Source: an uncultured Pseudomonadota bacterium
GTDB taxonomy: Bacteria; Pseudomonadota; Gammaproteobacteria; Burkholderiales; JALYOK01
Direction: 5' to 3'
DNA length: 64,000 nt
Assembly: GCA_902826775.1 (NCBI GenBank)
Contig: CADEHE010000017.1
Location: 1 to 64,000 of the forward strand
The position numbers and the translations under genes are program-made. The notes below the pieces were generated by a model, which was not told where the DNA came from, did not search any database, and worked only from the letters and a program-made list of their open reading frames with translations. The stretch's first letter is position 1. Every line of letters begins with the position of its first letter. Of this stretch, positions 8,637 through 17,168 are shown piece by piece.

Positions 8637-9017
8637 CTAAGTCCACCTTGTCGACTGGATGCCGACAAGGCGCACCGCCACGCAGGCGCTTCCAGTGCCC
8701 CGCGTAGTAGGTTTTGCTGCGAGGTCAAGCTTATGTAAGCCGGCCGACAGCTTCGTGACGTGAAACAGTGGGCGGCCTAGCACGTTAGGCCTATTCCCGT
8801 CGCGAGAGAGAGAGGGAGACTCAGATCGTCGATGCGCGGCCGGATCGACGAGTGCTGGGGTGGTCGAGGAGAGTGCGTCGGCGGGATGAGCGCCGACGCA
8901 CCTAAGCTGTGGTTATCTATTGTGCTGCAAGCTAAGGCGCATTCTCGGCGGCCGCTCGCACTATGCCCCCGCCTTACTTAGAGCGAAGCGACGGCGAGTT
9001 CGAGAGCTGCTTATCGC
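8637..9017. other. Intergenic region with strong hairpin
   Basis: About 380 bp between two - strand genes. It holds a perfect 10-bp inverted repeat TGCGTCGGCG/CGCCGACGCA (8874-8900, 7-nt loop), without a U-tract, about 120 bp past the stop at 9018. A short GA repeat lies near 8807-8817. No gene supported. Confidence 0.5.
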
Positions 9018-10445
9018 TTAAACTGAGCGGGATTTGCGACGCGCAGCCACGACGCCAACCATTCCGAGCCCAGTCAAAAGCATTGCGTAACTGTCCGCTT
9101 CCGGTACCGGCGCGATATAGCCGGCTAAGTCACCCACAGCCGTCTTATAAGAGTGCAGCACGCCGGGCAGCAGTTGGTAGTCCGGCGTGATGGACGCTGC
9201 GGTGGTAGTGCCGGCGATCACACACCCGGTTGTTTGCCCGAGAGGGCACTCGATACTTGGAATGCTCGTGGCGGAGGCAGCCGCAAAGTTGTAATAAACG
9301 TCGAATTGGACGTTACTGCCGTTTTGCGTGACGCTGTAGTCGTTGTCAGTGCCTGCGACGATGGCAAAGCTACCGTCTGCAAGTTTTGGTCCGATGACCA
9401 GGCCTTCCCACTTTTCGGGGGAGAGATTGCCCAGCGCGGCGAGCGTATCGGCATCAAGATCAATCAATACGCCCGACTTGCTGACCAGTGTCCCGGCGGC
9501 CCAACCAGTGCTAGGTAAGGAAACCCCGGTTACGTCGGTCGCGCCGGTCAAATCAATTTGATAGACACGCTTGTCGGGACTTGCCAAAGTCGCACCCACG
9601 CCGATGCCTCGATTGTTGCGCTCCAGCACCAGAAACTGGTGATCGTTGAGCGCTACCAAGCTGGAAATGCCTCGGCCTTGGGCGGCAGTATCCATTTGGT
9701 AGGCGTACTGCGCCACCGCATTGCCGCTGGTCGTGTCAAACTTGACGATACGATTGTAGACACCGTTGCCACCGCCTTCATCCAACATCGAACTTTGCAG
9801 CATGGCGTAGGCGTAGTGCCCGTCTGGGCTGACTGCCAGCCCTTCGAAACCGCGATTGGTGCGCTTGCCTAAAGAATTTCCGGTGTCGTCGGCGAAGTTC
9901 GGCGTTCCGCTCGCGCTTCGTGGAACGATATTCGCGGGTGTATTAAACGCGCGCACGAATTGGCCGGTGCGATCGAATTCATAAAGAGATGGACCGTACT
10001 CATCGGACACCAGGAAATTGCCATTGAGGGGATTGACCACGAAACCCTCTGGGTCGAAAGCGTTGCCCAGCACGTTGGCTGGATTGGGGGCCGAACCGTT
10101 CATCGCATTGCCGCCGCGCGAGAACTTTAACGTCTGAGCAATGTTGAAGTTGGAAATAGCGCCGGTCGTCGGATTGACGTCGAGCGTGAAACGCTGAACT
10201 CTTGTTTCGTAGTTGAGCGTGCCGCCACCAGGCCCGCGATCTGACAAGCCCCACCATTCGTTACGGTTGGGGTCGTAGTAAAGGTCTGAGAAGAAGCCTA
10301 CTCGCCCTTCATTGGCCCCTGGCAAGCCAGTGGTATCGATGCTCGAGCCGGCAATGGCGATGCCATTTACGAAGGTAGCCGCAGCCCCAGCTTCTAACGA
10401 GCCTAACGTCGCTGCCAACAACGTGGCCAGTGTTTTGATCTGCAT
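9018..10445 (-). CDS. Phytase-like esterase domain PEP-CTERM protein
   Basis: A 475-residue secreted protein. After a signal peptide (to about AGAAA) the body matches the esterase-like activity of phytase family (PF13449): ANEGRVGFFSDLYYDPNR, WWGLSDRGPGG, AFDPEGFVVNP, FLVSDEYGPSLYEFD, RGFEGLAVSPDGHYAYAM, KWEGLVIGPKLADG and AGTDNDYS are family patterns for a calcium-dependent propeller. The tail is VPEADSYAMLLTGLGM then ARRKSRSV, a VPEA variant of the exosortase signal. It would hydrolyse phosphoesters outside the cell if active. ATG 10445 has its own GGAG SD, while the motif CCAGGAGGGTTA sits about 75 bp further upstream. Confidence 0.85.
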   Translation of the reverse strand: MQIKTLATLLAATLGSLEAGAAATFVNGIAIAGSSIDTTGLPGANEGRVGFFSDLYYDPNRNEWWGLSDRGPGGGTLNYETRVQRFTLDVNPTTGAISNFNIAQTLKFSRGGNAMNGSAPNPANVLGNAFDPEGFVVNPLNGNFLVSDEYGPSLYEFDRTGQFVRAFNTPANIVPRSASGTPNFADDTGNSLGKRTNRGFEGLAVSPDGHYAYAMLQSSMLDEGGGNGVYNRIVKFDTTSGNAVAQYAYQMDTAAQGRGISSLVALNDHQFLVLERNNRGIGVGATLASPDKRVYQIDLTGATDVTGVSLPSTGWAAGTLVSKSGVLIDLDADTLAALGNLSPEKWEGLVIGPKLADGSFAIVAGTDNDYSVTQNGSNVQFDVYYNFAAASATSIPSIECPLGQTTGCVIAGTTTAASITPDYQLLPGVLHSYKTAVGDLAGYIAPVPEADSYAMLLTGLGMVGVVAARRKSRSV

Positions 10446-10848
10446 ATTTGAATATCTCCGAAGTACAGACGCCGTGTACGCGTGTAGTCGCGCTCAGCGC
10501 TCTTTCCTGTGAGTGAAACTAACCCTCCTGGAGTGCCTTCGATTCCTGCTGGAGCACCCAAGCTCGCACTGCAGAAGTTAGGATAAGAACCTTGCCCTGT
10601 GGTTTTGTGACTTGCGGTGTCACACGTAGTAGATCTTTCGGTCTACTAGTCCTAATCGCCTACGTTTCTAAGCGTCCCCGCCGCACTTACTGCAATGCGC
10701 TGAACTTAGAGTCGCGGTCAATGCTGGGAGAGCAGGCGTGGCCTGATAGCGTCGTGCTGCAGCATCGAGACTGTGCGCGTAACCGAGCAAGCCTTCCCAG
10801 AGCTCGGATTTATAAACCTGCAAACTTTACGTTTCAGGAGGGTTATTC
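10446..10848. other. Divergent intergenic region
   Basis: About 400 bp between divergent PEP-CTERM genes, so it must contain both promoters. It holds two copies of the CAGGAGGGTTA motif, one for each direction (10520-10531 on -, 10835-10845 on +). No coding frame supported. Confidence 0.5.
10520..10531 (-). promoter_or_regulatory. Leader motif CCAGGAGGGTTA away from start codon
   Basis: Twelve bases identical to the extended SD of the PhoX-like gene, but about 75 bp upstream of ATG 10445, which has its own SD. Its conservation at a non-SD position suggests a role beyond ribosome binding, or a short unannotated leader ORF. Confidence 0.45.
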
Positions 10849-11742
10849 ATGAATAAGGTGTTTCGCAACACCTCGTGGCCGCGTGCGCGCTTAGCACTTG
10901 CGTTGTTAGCGGCTGTCGGGGCTCCAGCAATGGCGGAAGTCGTCGGCACTGTTTCCGCTCCTTCCTTTGAATTCGTCGTTAATTACACTGACGCCGTCGG
11001 CGCTGCTCGGACGTGGACGGGCGGTGCTAACATCGACAGCAGCTATTTCACCTTGAATCAAACCACGGGCGCATGGGATCTTACTCGAGACTGGACAGCA
11101 TCTATAGGCGGCGGGTTGGTAACGCTGGCGCTGAAAGCTGACGGTACTGACGGTAACCTCGATCCTTTCGTCAATTACTCGTTCCAAGCGACGAATATCG
11201 GTGGTGCGCCGGTCACGTTCCAAACGACCACCTCCGCGCCGATCTTGGGCGGTGTCGCCGGGCCGAATCAGGTGCGCGCCAGCATCGCCTACGCCCTGAC
11301 GGATCCAACCGGCAATGGCGCGACTTTGACGCCGCTGCCTGCCGTCGCGCAAGATGGCAACAACGGTCCAGAGACTCAAATACTGCGTCTGAGCAATAGC
11401 GCCAGCCCCACCCTGCCAGGTGTGAACAACGCCTCATGGGTTAACGCGGGCGTGGACGTGGGGCAGTCGTATACAAAGGTGGGATTTCCGACTGGCTTTT
11501 ACAGCGATGCGGACGGTTTCATCGCTGGGCCTGTTGCCAGTGGTTCGACGAGCTGGAATTGGATGCAGACGCGCACTCGCTTCACGTTAACCGGCAGCGG
11601 CGACTCTGTCGGTATCAGTGGCTTTGCTGAGATTCTTCCAGTGCCGGAGCCTGGCGAGTGGGCGATGATGAGCGTGGGTCTTGGCCTAATTGGCGTGGTT
11701 GCTGCACGCCGCCGCACAGTAGGCAAGACACCTCAGGCGTAA
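10849..11742 (+). CDS. PEP-CTERM sorting domain protein
   Basis: A 297-residue secreted protein with a long signal peptide (NKVFRNTSWPRARLAL to PAMA), a beta-rich body (FEFVVNYTDAVGAARTW, VNYSFQATNIGGAPVTF) and the tail VPEPGEWAMMSVGLGLIG followed by ARRRTVGKTPQA. The body looks like a generic choice-of-anchor adhesive or structural domain; no enzyme motif seen. The start is well fixed: CAGGAGGGTTA at 10835-10845 ends 3 bp before ATG. A terminator follows at 11777. Confidence 0.88.
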   Translation: MNKVFRNTSWPRARLALALLAAVGAPAMAEVVGTVSAPSFEFVVNYTDAVGAARTWTGGANIDSSYFTLNQTTGAWDLTRDWTASIGGGLVTLALKADGTDGNLDPFVNYSFQATNIGGAPVTFQTTTSAPILGGVAGPNQVRASIAYALTDPTGNGATLTPLPAVAQDGNNGPETQILRLSNSASPTLPGVNNASWVNAGVDVGQSYTKVGFPTGFYSDADGFIAGPVASGSTSWNWMQTRTRFTLTGSGDSVGISGFAEILPVPEPGEWAMMSVGLGLIGVVAARRRTVGKTPQA

Positions 11743-11776
11743 GGGTCCTCCCTGGCTGGCCATGCCAGGACTTATA

Positions 11777-11819
11777 GGGAAGCGGGCTAACCGATCCGGC
11801 GGCTCGCTTCCCTTTTCTT
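11777..11819 (+). terminator. Intrinsic terminator
   Basis: Stem GGGAAGCG/CGCTTCCC with a 20-nt internal region that can pair further, then TTTTCTT. It is 35 bp after the PEP-CTERM stop. A smaller hairpin CCTGGC/GCCAGG (about 11751-11769) preceded by TCCTCCC lies between them. Confidence 0.8.
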
Positions 11820-11880
11820 GTCCGCGGTTCAGTGGTCATCCTGACTATTTATGGCGGCTTGGAACTCAAAGGAGAACTTC

Positions 11881-12469
11881 ATGAGAGTTAATGTACTTGC
11901 AGCGCCTGCAATGGCGCTTGCCGGGTTTGCGGCGCCCAGTTTTGCACACACGGAGATCTACACGACAACGCTTTCCGGACCAGCCGAGGCGCCCCCGAAC
12001 GTCTCCGGGAACTGGCACGGCGAGAGTTACGGTCGACCTGGATCTGCTGACGATGCGTGTCGAAGCAAGTTTTAGCGGCTTGCTCGGCAACGTAACAGCC
12101 TCACACATTCACTGCTGCACCGCGCTGCCTTCTGCGGGCACCATTGGGGTCGCCACGCCAATTCCGTCGTTCCCCGGATTTCCGAGCGGCGTTACCGCTG
12201 GCACGTACGACCAAACTTTCGATCTCACTGCAGCGTCGAGTTACAACCCGGCGTTTGTGACAAATAATGGCGGTACGCTAAGCACTGCGATGAATACGCT
12301 ACTTGCCGGTATTGGTGCGGGCAAGTCCTATCTCAATATTCACACCAGTCAGTTTCCAGGCGGCGAAATTCGCGGTTTTTTGCAGCCGGTGCCGGAGGCT
12401 CAGACATACGCGCTTATGTTAACGGGCTTAGTCACAGTCGGAGCGCTTGCCCGCACTCGCCGGGGGTGA
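11881..12469 (+). pseudogene. CHRD domain PEP-CTERM protein, frameshifted
   Basis: ATG 11881 follows AAAGGAG and opens a signal peptide (MRVNVLAAPAMALAGF to FAHTE) and the CHRD start TTLSGPAEAPPN. The frame then leaves the family pattern at about 11992-12001 and stops at 12075. One base over, the CHRD domain continues as SPGTGTARVTVDLDLL, SGLLGNVTASHIHC and YLNIHTSQFPGGEIRG, ending in the tail VPEAQTYALMLTGL and ARTRRG. Skipping one base near the five-C run at 11992-11996 restores one protein of about 195 residues. The shift may be a real mutation, phase variation at the C run, or a sequencing error. CHRD proteins are secreted domains of poorly known function. Confidence 0.8.
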
Positions 12470-12505
12470 TGTTGCGGTAGCTTCGAGCGGGGAGCAAGGG
12501 AGCAG

Positions 12506-12530
12506 TCGCCGGCGCAAAGCGCGTCGGCGA
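12506..12530. terminator. Hairpin between convergent genes
   Basis: A 10-bp stem with one G-U pair (TCGCCGGCGC against GCGTCGGCGA) and a 5-nt loop lies between the CHRD gene (+) and btaB (-). There is no U-tract. It probably helps end transcription from both sides. Confidence 0.5.
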
Positions 12531-12539
12531 ATCAATCCG

Positions 12540-13247
12540 CTACGCCGCGCGCTGGCCAACGTACATCATGTACGGTGCGCTTAACACGGGCAGGTAAGGT
12601 ATGCGAATATGCCCCTCGTGCACGTACAGTGTGCGTGACTGGCACTGCAAGTAAATAAGTAACTGGTCACTCAAGTGGACTCCATCACGCGCGAACCATT
12701 GCTTCCAAAATTTGGCAAGCGGGATTGGCAGTCTACGTGCGCCATCGGGCAAATAGAAGTCGACGACAGCAATGTGCCCGCCCGGTTTAAGCATGCGAAC
12801 CGCATTTCCGACTGCCGCAGCCCAGTTCGCCATCATCGAAAGGGAATAGCAAAAGTACACGCAATCGACCGGCTCGTTAGGTTGGTATTGCTCCGCAGTG
12901 GTCTCTATGACCTTCACATTCGTGTCTTGCGAGAATCGCTCGCGCGCGATTGCAAGCAGAGGTGTACACACATCGACTAGCTCGATGCTGGCGAACTCTG
13001 CTCTGCGTTCGCCGAAGAATTCAACATTTCGCCCGGTTCCCGCGCCGAGTTCCACGACGCGCGCCCCTGGGCCGAGGGGCAGACGAGCGATCAGCTCGCG
13101 CCTTCCATGTAACAGTCGCTCTCGAAAGGCGTCGTAGTGTTGCGCCTGAGGTGCGTAGAAGCGGCGCAGCCGATCAGCATGCGAACCCTCCCGCGGCATG
13201 CCTTTGGCGAGCTGCAGCAGAATAGAAGCGTCGCGCAGGATGCTCAC
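12540..13247 (-). CDS. btaB: BtaB-type SAM-dependent methyltransferase
   Basis: A 235-residue class I methyltransferase. Motif I is VVELGAGTGRN at about residues 64-74, with acidic ELVD after the next strand and a post-motif segment MLKPGGHIAVVDFYLPDG. BtaB N-trimethylates the homoserine head group made by BtaA to give the betaine lipid DGTS. The gene overlaps btaA by 4 bp (GTG start inside the btaA stop), and this pairing with a DUF3419 protein is what identifies it. The betaine lipid can replace phospholipids in the inner membrane under phosphate shortage. Confidence 0.85.
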   Translation of the reverse strand: MSILRDASILLQLAKGMPREGSHADRLRRFYAPQAQHYDAFRERLLHGRRELIARLPLGPGARVVELGAGTGRNVEFFGERRAEFASIELVDVCTPLLAIARERFSQDTNVKVIETTAEQYQPNEPVDCVYFCYSLSMMANWAAAVGNAVRMLKPGGHIAVVDFYLPDGARRLPIPLAKFWKQWFARDGVHLSDQLLIYLQCQSRTLYVHEGHIRIPYLPVLSAPYMMYVGQRAA

Positions 13248-14515
13248 GCCGGAACGATGTCCGCGATGTGAAAGCCGGCGTAGGTGTGCACGCGATCACG
13301 CGACTGCAGTGGCTGGGCTAGATCGGTTCGCAGCCGCAGAAAGCGCAGCAGCGGCCGCGATCGGCCCTCACGCTCCACAAGTAAGTCGCGCAAGTAGTGC
13401 GCCTGTGCGTGCGCCGAGCGGAAAATCACGCGCGCTTTTGGCGCGGCGCGGCGCAGAATTGCTGCCCACTCCAACGCCAGTTGCTCGTGCTGATAAGCGC
13501 TCATCCAGTCCATGTGATCGAGCAGCACGAATTTGGAAACGGGTTCAAGGTGAGTGTTCAAGAACCCTTCGACCGTGTTGGTGTGCACGTGGACTCGGTC
13601 GACCAACCCTGCTTTGAGAGTATCGAAGTTCTTCTGCTTCAAATATTCTGGGCAGCAGCTTTCCGTGTAAAAGCCCCGCAGGTAGAGGCTCCAAAAGTAG
13701 TTTGTCGCAAGCGGTAACTCACGGAACACGTAATCGACCGCATCGCGCACAAAACCAGGCACGCCATTGGCGTGTTGCCTCTCGACTTCAAAGCGCTGCG
13801 AAGCAGGCACGCCCAGCATCGACATCGTAACTTGTCGACGCAGAGTCCAATTGACGAGCCCGCTCCAAAGGCGCGGGCACACCTTGCTATCATAGATGGC
13901 GCGCTGCTCGCTGAGGTCTGCGGCCGCAAATGCTTGCTCGATGGCTTCGGCCAATCCTTTGCGCGAATTTACGTACGCTCGCAACACTCGCGCCATCCGG
14001 CCCGAGAGACCGAAGTGATAGAAAGTGTTACGCCGTTCACGTGCGGAAAACCAACGGCAATGCTTGTCCCAATAAGCGCGGGCGAAAGGGGATAGCTGCT
14101 CACGAAGGCAGCGGCGGTAGAGGCTTGAAGCGTCGTCGTGCCGGCCTCTTCCGAAGAGTGCGAAAAAGTCCTCAAACGGCAGGGCACGAATGCCGGCGAG
14201 CTTTAGCTCGAGCAGCGCGCTTTGGCGAGGGTTTGCATCCACCGCGTCGATGCGTCGAGGCGCGCACAGTGCGTAGTCCAGGGCGTTGCAGCCCGCACTG
14301 GTGATGACCAGCACATTATCGTTGGGCTTCAGCGCCAGCGCTAAGCGATCTACGGCTGGATCTTCCCAGCAAGCGTTATAAACCAGACAGCGTGAATACA
14401 GCGCGGAAAAGATGCGCTGATCAATCTGTGTCGCCCATGCCTGCTTGGGTACGTACTGGGTTAGGGAACCAACAAATCTGTCGACTGATACAGATGCTTC
14501 CGCGCTGCGATCCAA
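13244..14515 (-). CDS. btaA: BtaA, SAM:diacylglycerol 3-amino-3-carboxypropyltransferase (DUF3419)
   Basis: Transfers the 3-amino-3-carboxypropyl group of S-adenosylmethionine to diacylglycerol, the first step of betaine lipid synthesis. The 423-residue protein has family length and hallmark segments YNACWEDPAVDRLAL, VITSAGCNALDYAL and IDAVDANPRQSALLELK near the N-terminus, forming the SAM site, and LDHMDWMS in the C-terminal half. The listed start is TTG 14515, with no clear SD, so the N-terminus is uncertain by a few residues. A Pho-box-like direct repeat lies 48 bp upstream. Co-transcribed and translationally coupled to btaB. Confidence 0.9.
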   Translation of the reverse strand: MDRSAEASVSVDRFVGSLTQYVPKQAWATQIDQRIFSALYSRCLVYNACWEDPAVDRLALALKPNDNVLVITSAGCNALDYALCAPRRIDAVDANPRQSALLELKLAGIRALPFEDFFALFGRGRHDDASSLYRRCLREQLSPFARAYWDKHCRWFSARERRNTFYHFGLSGRMARVLRAYVNSRKGLAEAIEQAFAAADLSEQRAIYDSKVCPRLWSGLVNWTLRRQVTMSMLGVPASQRFEVERQHANGVPGFVRDAVDYVFRELPLATNYFWSLYLRGFYTESCCPEYLKQKNFDTLKAGLVDRVHVHTNTVEGFLNTHLEPVSKFVLLDHMDWMSAYQHEQLALEWAAILRRAAPKARVIFRSAHAQAHYLRDLLVEREGRSRPLLRFLRLRTDLAQPLQSRDRVHTYAGFHIADIVPA

Positions 14516-14996
14516 GGATTTTTGAGTTTCTTGTAAAGATGTGCGCAGCGTAAGCGGGCAAGATGACTTTCGCGTGACAAGCAGAGCGAATCGACGTTGT
14601 CACGCGCCTTCATCCCAACACGCGTTCCGTCTCGCTGAATTTTCATCCGACCCAAAGGCAGCGCCGGTCGTCACGGGCCATCCAACGGTACAGGCCCGGA
14701 AGTTGCTGCATTGAATCGACGCTAGCAAACATTGCGCAATCCCACTAGCCCGTTTAGGCTATTTGCTGATTTGCCAATCCCCGATCTCTCGTCACATTGC
14801 ACTTGTAAACTCTACGAAGCTGAAAAATTTTTCTTCAGTTTGAGGTAGTCGGGCAGTATGGAAACGTTTTTAGATCAGTGCGTTGGCAACGCTCAGCGAT
14901 TGCCTTTGAGCAGTTTTCAAACGTAACTGCAGAACTAGGCTGGACACTGCTGCTTGGCCCCTAATGGACAACGCGACCGTATCTAGGAGGCAGTAA
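14516..14996. other. Divergent intergenic region, btaA / PEP-CTERM
   Basis: About 480 bp that must hold the promoters of btaA (-) and the PEP-CTERM gene at 14997 (+). A Pho-box-like site at 14563-14580 is listed separately. A small inverted repeat CTGAA/TTCAG with an A/T-rich loop lies near 14820-14838. No gene supported. Confidence 0.45.
14563..14580 (-). promoter_or_regulatory. Possible Pho box upstream of btaA
   Basis: On the minus strand TTGTCAC, 4 bp, AAGTCAT: two 7-mers with the spacing of the PhoB consensus (CTGTCAT-N4-CTGTCAY). About 5 of 7 bases match in each half but the spacer is not A/T rich. Weak on its own; position 48 bp upstream of a gene known elsewhere to be phosphate regulated makes it worth noting. 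Confidence 0.25.
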
Positions 14997-15494
14997 ATGA
15001 CGATTAATCGCAGTGGTTCTACGCATCTGCGGCGCTGGTTTGCGGCGCTGATGATGTCTGTATCGCTGATGGGCGTAGTTCGTGCAGACACGTTTAACGT
15101 GGGCACGCTAGGAGAGGACCCGTACATCAACAGCGTGCTGCATGAGGCGGGTTCGTTTCTTGATGTTTACAACTTTACCGTCAACAAACTCACTAACTTG
15201 GTACTTGGGGCAGTAAGTAACGAAGTATCGAGCCCCGCCTTTGGCTCGATCTTGTCGATCGACGGACTGAGGGTGGGTCTATTTAATCTGGGAAGTCCCG
15301 GTATGTTGGCGTTTCCGTTGACGGCCGGTAACTACGCGGTTGAGATTTCCGGCAAAGCCGACGGCCGCAGCGGTGGTGCGTATTTGTTCTCAATGGCCGC
15401 GCCCGCGGCACCTGTGCCTGAGCCGGCGGTCTGGCTAAGCTTGCTAGCGGGTGGTGCGATCGTTGCGCGGACGGCCCGCAGCCGCCGTAAGTAG
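14997..15494 (+). CDS. Small PEP-CTERM sorting domain protein
   Basis: A 165-residue secreted protein with a signal peptide (to VVRAD), a short beta-sandwich-like body (DVYNFTVNKLTNLVLGAV, LTAGNYAVEISGKADGRSGG) of the kind found in FxDxF-type PEP-CTERM proteins, and the tail VPEPAVWLSLLAGGAIVA followed by RTARSRRK. ATG 14997 has TAGGAGG at good spacing. Its 3' region carries the unusual triple terminator repeat, so its mRNA would end in, or be processed to, those hairpins. Confidence 0.88.
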   Translation: MTINRSGSTHLRRWFAALMMSVSLMGVVRADTFNVGTLGEDPYINSVLHEAGSFLDVYNFTVNKLTNLVLGAVSNEVSSPAFGSILSIDGLRVGLFNLGSPGMLAFPLTAGNYAVEISGKADGRSGGAYLFSMAAPAAPVPEPAVWLSLLAGGAIVARTARSRRK

Positions 15495-15516
15495 GGCAGT
15501 CGGGCGGTCTTGCACA

Positions 15517-15640
15517 GATAACCCTCCTGGGGTGGTGTGATGCCACCCCTTTTTTCCGATAACCCTCCTGGGGTGGTGACGTGCCACCCCTTCTTTCTGA
15601 TAACCCTCCTGGGGTGGCTGTGTGCCACCCCTTTTTCTTT
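15517..15640 (+). repeat. Three tandem terminator repeats with anti-SD sequence
   Basis: Three directly abutting 41-42 bp units (15517-15557, 15558-15598, 15599-15640). Each starts GATAACCCTCCT, then has a perfect stem GGGGTGG/CCACCCC and a T-rich run (TTTTTTCC, TTCTTTCT, TTTTTCTTT). Stems are identical while loops differ (TGTGATG, TGACGTG, CTGTGTG). On the + strand each unit is a full intrinsic terminator starting 22 bp after the PEP-CTERM stop. The segment ATAACCCTCCTG is the exact reverse complement of CAGGAGGGTTAT, the leader motif of other secreted-protein genes here. Alternative reading: simple terminator duplication. Confidence 0.85.
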
Positions 15641-15780
15641 GCAAGCGCCCGGAAGGTAACCAGACATAGTACAAAAGCACTACCTGCTATCGGCGCTGAC
15701 TCGTTCTAGAAACACACTCGTAACAATTCGAAACTAAAGTGCTGCATTGTCGAGACACCCTTCCCAAGTGCATACCCCAT

Positions 15781-16737
15781 ATGGCCGAAACCAAAACTGC
15801 GCGCGCCTTTCGCCTTGCCCTGCTTTCCTGTGTTGTACTGACTGCATTGACCGCTTGTGGCAAAAATGATGACAAACCTGAGGTCAAAGCCACACAAGCG
15901 GCTGCGCGCGTGGATGGAGCAGAAATATCGGTGCATCAGATCAATTTCGCTCTCTCGCGGTTGCAAGGCGCTGATCCCGCCAAGGCGGAGCAAGCGAGCA
16001 AGGAGATTCTCGAGCGTTTGATCGAACAACAATTGCTGGTTACCAAGGCCGTCGAAGCCAAGATCGACCGCGAACCGCGTGTGATGCAGGCAATTGAGGA
16101 GTCAAGGCGGCAGATCTTGGCGCAAGCCTATCTAGAAAAAACGATGGCGGCAGCGCCGAGCTCTTCTGCCGACGACGTCTCTAAGTTTTATAAGGAGAAG
16201 CCCGAGCTGTTCGCCCAACGGCGCCAGTTCCGATATGCGGAGATCTCGGCGGCGCCAAACGCCGAAGTAATGCAGGAACTTAAAAAGAAGCTGGAGGGTG
16301 GCACGAACATCAACGATGCGGCCGCATTCCTAAAGAGCAAATCGGTAAACGTGAATGCCGCAACCTTCGAGCGCACGTCCGAGCAACTGCCGATGGATTT
16401 ATTGCCCCGCTTGCATCAAGTCAAACCTGGGCAGACGGCTCTTATTCAAGGGCGCGATCGCATTTCGTTGATTCAAATGGTCGAAGTCAAAGATATCGCA
16501 CTAAACGAGGCACAAGCCAAACCGCTAATCGAGCGCTACCTCGCCAACCAGAAGCGCATGCAACTGGCTCAAAGCGAAGTCAAACAGTTGCGCGACTCTG
16601 CCAAAATCGAATACCTGGGTAACTTTAAGGCGCCCGCGCCTAAAGCCGCCGAGGCGCCTGCCGCAGCCAATACTGTGCAAGCAGGCGGCGACACCAAGAC
16701 TGATTTCATCGATAAAGGTCTGTCGGGGCTGCGTTAG
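15781..16737 (+). CDS. epsD: EpsD family peptidyl-prolyl cis-trans isomerase lipoprotein
   Basis: Periplasmic, lipid-anchored folding factor of the exosortase-linked eps locus. The N-terminus is a lipoprotein signal with lipobox LTAC followed by GKNDD. The 318-residue body is a SurA/PpiD-like alpha-helical chaperone domain (AARVDGAEISVHQINF, ILERLIEQQLLVTKAV) with a divergent PPIase part (FRYAEISAAPNAEVMQ, LHQVKPGQ). I start at ATG 15781; an upstream in-frame GTG 15739 would spoil the signal peptide. It is the first gene of a + strand run to VanZ, protease and epsEFG. Confidence 0.88.
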   Translation: MAETKTARAFRLALLSCVVLTALTACGKNDDKPEVKATQAAARVDGAEISVHQINFALSRLQGADPAKAEQASKEILERLIEQQLLVTKAVEAKIDREPRVMQAIEESRRQILAQAYLEKTMAAAPSSSADDVSKFYKEKPELFAQRRQFRYAEISAAPNAEVMQELKKKLEGGTNINDAAAFLKSKSVNVNAATFERTSEQLPMDLLPRLHQVKPGQTALIQGRDRISLIQMVEVKDIALNEAQAKPLIERYLANQKRMQLAQSEVKQLRDSAKIEYLGNFKAPAPKAAEAPAAANTVQAGGDTKTDFIDKGLSGLR

Positions 16738-16744
16738 GTGCCTC

Positions 16745-17155
16745 ATGTTTTCCGAGGCGCCGGCAGGGCTTGTTGCGCGGGCGCGTTTGCGCAGCGTAAT
16801 TGGCAACCTCTGCCTAGCCCTGGCCGGGCTGATGACACTGGCCCTTCTGTGGGGCGGTGCGCAGCCCGGCGCGGTCAACGCCGTGCCCTCGCCGTACGAT
16901 CAGGTCGCGCACTTTGTCTGCTTTGGCATTATGGGCTTTCTGTACGTGGCGGGGCTGCCGAAATGCCCCTCATGGCTGGTGGCCGCCATGGTCATCGGCA
17001 TCGGTGGCGTGGACGAACTGCGACAAATCGTATTACCCGGCCGACATGCAAGTTGGCTTGACTTCGCCATGGATCTCGCTGGCGTGGTTAGCGCATTGCT
17101 GCTCTACGTCGTATTTGCGCGAATGGCCGGCAATGCTCGCGCTCGTGCCCGCTAA
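16745..17155 (+). CDS. VanZ-like family membrane protein
   Basis: A 136-residue protein with about four hydrophobic segments and VanZ family marks: YDQVAHFVCFGIMGFLY, then DELRQIVLPGRHASWLDFAMDLAGV, the usual DE..Q...RxxxxxD pattern. VanZ proteins are small membrane proteins of mostly unknown mechanism. Seven bases separate it from epsD and 13 from the protease, so it is in the operon. VanZ proteins occur often in exosortase-linked EPS loci, so a matrix-related role is plausible. Confidence 0.85.
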   Translation: MFSEAPAGLVARARLRSVIGNLCLALAGLMTLALLWGGAQPGAVNAVPSPYDQVAHFVCFGIMGFLYVAGLPKCPSWLVAAMVIGIGGVDELRQIVLPGRHASWLDFAMDLAGVVSALLLYVVFARMAGNARARAR

Positions 17156-17168
17156 ACGGGGTTAGCGG

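Noticed and set aside
8690..8770. Further Pho-box-like half-sites upstream of the PhoX-like gene
   Set aside because: Matches are too poor (about 5 of 7 in each half with a G-rich spacer) to separate from chance.
15517..15640. Possible CRISPR array
   Set aside because: Units abut without unique spacers and each is a stem plus T-run; these are terminators.
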